Source: Prevotellaceae bacterium UBA1710 (GTDB lineage Bacteria > Bacteroidota > Bacteroidia > Bacteroidales > Bacteroidaceae). Taken from it: a stretch of DNA of 26,518 nt. A program made the position numbers and the translations under genes. Where the stretch lies: the NCBI GenBank assembly GCA_002317355.1, contig DCJC01000014.1, positions 43,087 through 69,604 on the forward strand. Direction: 5' to 3'. Positions 24,284 through 26,518 of this stretch are shown piece after piece (the first letter of the stretch is position 1; the number at the start of each line of letters is the position of its first letter). The notes beneath the pieces were generated by a model. The model was given only the letters and a program-made list of their open reading frames with translations. It was not told the origin of the DNA and did no database searches.

Positions 24284-24321
24284 CACACTACAAAGATACT
24301 AAAAAATCGGGAGATATGCAA
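24284..24321 (-). promoter_or_regulatory. Promoter-like site facing the 11-bp repeat
   Basis: TTG (24319-24321) is followed after 20 nt by TATCTTTG (24291-24298) on the minus strand. Transcription would run through the repeat at 24131-24204 toward rpn. Confidence 0.5.
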
Positions 24322-24406
24322 GTTTTCAGGGCGTTATTTTGAGTGAAAATGAAAGAATTTTCATGTGTTTTTGGTTCATCTGGGATTTTGAGTGATCGAC
24401 ATTTAA

Positions 24407-24484
24407 GCTATCGCTGGAAAATGCCTTGCGGCTAAAAGAATTTTACTTATTTTCTTAGGCGCAAGCCATTTTCCTGGCGATAGC
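24407..24484. repeat. 78-bp imperfect hairpin element
   Basis: The left arm at 24407-24440 and right arm at 24452-24484 pair over most of their length. Each arm begins with GCTATCGC, then GGAAAATG and CTTGCG, with small bulges. The loop is A+T-rich. No gene lies within 300 bp on the same side, so this looks like a dispersed palindromic unit rather than a terminator. Confidence 0.75.
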
Positions 24485-24550
24485 ATAAATATAGATTACT
24501 CCAAATTTCTGAAGACCCATATTTTTGCTTCGGAACAGCAAGGCTTTCAT

Positions 24551-24700
24551 AGGGGGACACTTTGGGAGGGGGGACACTTATTTCGCAACTTCTTATAGTA
24601 TTAATAATTATTATTTCATTTATACTTATTACTTATATTATTTATTTTTTGCTTCTATTATAGAAAAAAGTGTCCCAAAGTGTACACCCTCCCCCCCCCC
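24551..24700. repeat. A+T-rich block bounded by GGGACACTTT inverted repeats, with a C10 run
   Basis: AGGGGGACACTTTGGGA (24551-24567) pairs with TCCCAAAGTGTACACCCT (24673-24690) apart from small gaps. Inside, GGACACTT (24572-24579) pairs with AAGTGTCC further right. The centre (about 24595-24660) is almost pure A+T. Ten consecutive Cs follow at 24691-24700. The form is MITE-like but no transposase is present. Confidence 0.65.
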
Positions 24701-24715
24701 ACAGGAAAAAAAGAA

Positions 24716-24750
24716 GGACTTTCCAATGACAATAATGTCACGGAAAGTCC
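24716..24750. terminator. Stand-alone hairpin resembling a terminator
   Basis: GGACTTTCC (24716-24724) pairs with GGAAAGTCC (24742-24750), extended by TGACA/TGTCA around an ATAA loop. It is preceded by an A-rich stretch and followed by CTATTATAA. No gene reads into it from either side, so it may be the remnant of a lost gene's end. Confidence 0.5.
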
Positions 24751-24757
24751 CTATTAT

Positions 24758-25057
24758 AACGTGAGTTCGACGAATATCAAATATTTGGTATTCAGCAAAA
24801 AAGGGGTTAGGATTGTTCGAGCCCCGAAGTGGGCGACACCTAATAGGGCGGTGCGTTAGCGCCGTTGTTAGAGTGATGTGATTGATGAGCGCCATCGGTG
24901 CGACATCTAAAAACTGATTAATATATTAGGTGTCGCACTTACAGCGCTCACCAATCAAAATATCTCTTATAGACAGCCCTCACGGACTGCCCTTTTAGGT
25001 GACGCCCGCTTCGGGGCTCATCAATCAAGAGACTAAAGAATTCATCGAACTCACGTT
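24758..25057. repeat. Nested palindromic repeat, copy 2 (complete, 300 bp)
   Basis: Three inverted pairs are nested. The outer arms are 24758-24775 with 25040-25057 (AACGTGAGTTCGAYGAAT, one mismatch). The middle arms are about 24819-24865 with 24973-25019 (beginning GAGCCCCGAAG). The inner arms are about 24881-24908 with 24928-24955. The middle and inner sequences match copy 1 at 19700. No open frame or transposase is present. Confidence 0.88.
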
Positions 25058-25093
25058 AATTTACGGATAAATTCGCGGATAATTTACGGCAAA
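25058..25093. repeat. Degenerate 12-bp tandem repeat
   Basis: AATTTACGGATA, AATTCGCGGATA and ATTTACGGCAAA follow each other directly after the nested palindrome. The remaining DNA to about 25240 has no credible gene. A 63-codon minus-strand frame there lacks any domain and reads like translated repeat sequence. Confidence 0.5.
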
Positions 25094-25250
25094 TTTTCGT
25101 TCGCCGAACTTGCCGAAGGCCAGTCGCGACCGATAGGGAGTCCAGAAGGGATGCGAAGCACAAGGCAAAAACAAAGATACCTGAATAGTTACCATATATT
25201 GTGGTTTGCGCGCATGATGAAAATGAATGGTTAATAATCCTTAACAAATA

Positions 25251-25281
25251 TTGAAATTGTTATTTTTTTTGTGTATCTTTG
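25251..25281 (+). promoter_or_regulatory. Bacteroidetes-type promoter for the BspA-like gene
   Basis: TTG (25251-25253) is followed after 20 nt by TATCTTTG (25274-25281), a full match to the -7 consensus. The predicted start near 25288 gives a leader of about 57 nt before the ATG at 25345. Confidence 0.75.
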
Positions 25282-25344
25282 CAATCAATTTTTTAACCCT
25301 AAATAGATATTTTCTATTTTCATCGATAAATAAACAAATAAATT

Positions 25345-26518
25345 ATGAAGAAATCATTACTTTTGATTTTCATGGGTCTGATGTTACTCAGCCCTATGAG
25401 TGTATTTGCCATAATTGCTGAAGGCACTTGTGGTACGTGTAAGTGGATTATTAACGATTCCGGAAAGTTGATTATCTCTCCAATAGATGGTAAAGAGGGA
25501 ACTCTTGATGATTGGACTGCCGGGAAAGAAGAAATTAGAGAACATATCAGAGAGAACAGCGGAAGTAGTTATGTTGCACACCTTTTGCCAGATTGGAGTC
25601 GAGATGGTAATAAGGAAAAAATCAAGAAGGTGTCTGTACTGGGAAAAGTACACGCGAAAACTTGTTTTGCCATGTTTTATAAAACTGCTGCTACAGAAAT
25701 AGATCTGGCGAACTTAGACACTAAAAACGTCAATGATATGGCGTACATGTTCTATGATTGTGGTAACCTCACTAAACTTAATTTGGGCAATCTCAACACT
25801 CGGAATGTGACTACTGCAACGTATATGTTCGGTTATTGTAGGTCACTGCCCAGTCTTGAAGTAGGTAGTTTCGATACTTCTAAGATGACAGATATGTCTG
25901 ACATGTTCTGTTTTTGCGAATCACTTACTGAGCTTAATCTAAGTAATTTCAATACTGAAAAGGTGGTGACTATGAGTCACATGTTTAGTAGTTGTTATTC
26001 ACTTACCAATCTTGATATAAGTAGTTTCAATACTTTGCAGGTGCAATTAATGAATGGTATGTTTTACGGATGCAGATCATTTACTGAACTTGATCTGACC
26101 AATTTCAATACAACGAATGTAATTGATATGAGGGCGATGTTCTATCGTTGTGAAGCACTTAAAAGTATTGATGTAAGTAGTTTCAATACAAGTAATGTTA
26201 CTTATTTTGGATCAATGTTCCACTTCTGTTCCAGTCTTGAGAGTATTGATTTAGGTAATTTCAATACAGCTAATGCTACTGCTTTAAACTATATGTTCGC
26301 TAATTGTTTTTCGCTTACCGGTATTGATTTGGGAAATTTCGAGACACATAAAGTTGATGATATTGCAGGCATGTTCGACAATTGTAAAGAACTTAAAAGT
26401 ATTGACTTGAATAATTTCAATACGGAAAATGTGACGAATATGAGTTATTTGTTCAGAGGCTGTTCTAAACTTACCAGCATTGAGCTGGGTAACTTTAACC
26501 CAACTTTTACGTTTCTTT
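25345..26518 (+). CDS. Secreted BspA-like / DUF285 repeat protein (3' end beyond window)
   Basis: ATG at 25345 opens a frame that stays open to the window edge, giving at least 391 residues with no stop seen. Residues 1-22 form a Sec signal peptide (MKKSLLLIFMGLMLLSPMSVFA). After a variable region (about 23-115) come at least eleven 26-residue repeats with the pattern DMSxMFxxCxSLTxLDLSNFNTxNV. This is the DUF285 form of leucine-rich repeat seen in BspA-like surface proteins of Prevotella and its relatives and in mycoplasma lipoproteins. The period at DNA level is exactly 78 bp for several consecutive units (the ATG codons of MF fall at 25903, 25981, 26059 and 26137). Such proteins are surface-exposed and often bind host proteins, but no ligand can be inferred. 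A good promoter lies at 25251. Confidence 0.88.
   Translation, partial: MKKSLLLIFMGLMLLSPMSVFAIIAEGTCGTCKWIINDSGKLIISPIDGKEGTLDDWTAGKEEIREHIRENSGSSYVAHLLPDWSRDGNKEKIKKVSVLGKVHAKTCFAMFYKTAATEIDLANLDTKNVNDMAYMFYDCGNLTKLNLGNLNTRNVTTATYMFGYCRSLPSLEVGSFDTSKMTDMSDMFCFCESLTELNLSNFNTEKVVTMSHMFSSCYSLTNLDISSFNTLQVQLMNGMFYGCRSFTELDLTNFNTTNVIDMRAMFYRCEALKSIDVSSFNTSNVTYFGSMFHFCSSLESIDLGNFNTANATALNYMFANCFSLTGIDLGNFETHKVDDIAGMFDNCKELKSIDLNNFNTENVTNMSYLFRGCSKLTSIELGNFNPTFTFL

Noticed and set aside
24096..24302. 68-codon plus-strand frame rich in Cys, Leu and Ser
   Set aside because: Its composition comes from the CTCTGCT repeat. No promoter faces it on that strand.
24525..24764. 79-codon plus-strand frame across the A+T block and C10 run
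   Set aside because: It translates inverted repeats and A+T-rich DNA (runs of Tyr, Ile and Pro) with no protein-like pattern.
25056..25247. 63-codon minus-strand frame after the nested palindrome
   Set aside because: It reads through the 12-bp repeat with no domain. A TATCTTTG site nearby lacks a matching -33 element.

Overview
The window looks like chromosomal DNA of a Bacteroidales bacterium, most probably Prevotella or a close relative. The evidence is the TTTG-N19/20-TAnnTTTG promoters, the absence of clear Shine-Dalgarno sites, a secretome of polysaccharide hydrolases and a BspA-like protein, low-G+C intergenic DNA, and a small isoleucine/menaquinone/translation gene set typical of that order. 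No tRNA, rRNA, CRISPR array, integrase or intact insertion sequence was seen.

Layout. 1-209 is the 3' end of ilvC. 777-4744 (minus) is a two-gene unit encoding a secreted pectin hydrolase (GH28) and a secreted M6-type metalloprotease with three Ig-like repeats. From 4807 a long plus-strand run begins: a short sigma-70 factor without region 3, a small secreted protein, then an HprK-like kinase, a SipW/Sec11-type peptidase without a membrane anchor and a PqqD-like protein, followed by aspS, ffh and folD. 12156-19701 carries a 1192-residue CotH-kinase/lamin-tail surface protein, a hotdog thioesterase and isochorismate synthase (menaquinone pathway), and a GH3 beta-glucosidase. 19966-23625 (minus) has a GH2 hydrolase and an Rpn-type nuclease. 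23626-25344 is a 1.7-kb stretch without an ordinary gene, full of palindromes, short-period tandem repeats and promoter-like sites. 25345 to the end is an open-ended secreted BspA-like repeat protein.

The most interesting signals are of two kinds. First, the kinase/peptidase/PqqD trio resembles a peptide-modification cassette (PqqD-like peptide-binding chaperone, leader-type peptidase, HprK-like peptide kinase), and a previously unlisted 24-codon ORF ends in a TAATG overlap with the PqqD start. Second, repeats have invaded the genes. A 29-bp-armed palindromic element lies between menI and menF, and a second copy is translated in frame inside menF. Heptanucleotide repeats lie twice inside the GH2 gene and once before folD. 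11-bp tandem repeats occur at two places, and a roughly 300-bp nested palindrome occurs in two long copies and one fragment.

All calls come from reading the sequence and its translations; no database search was run, and family names rest on recognised motifs.
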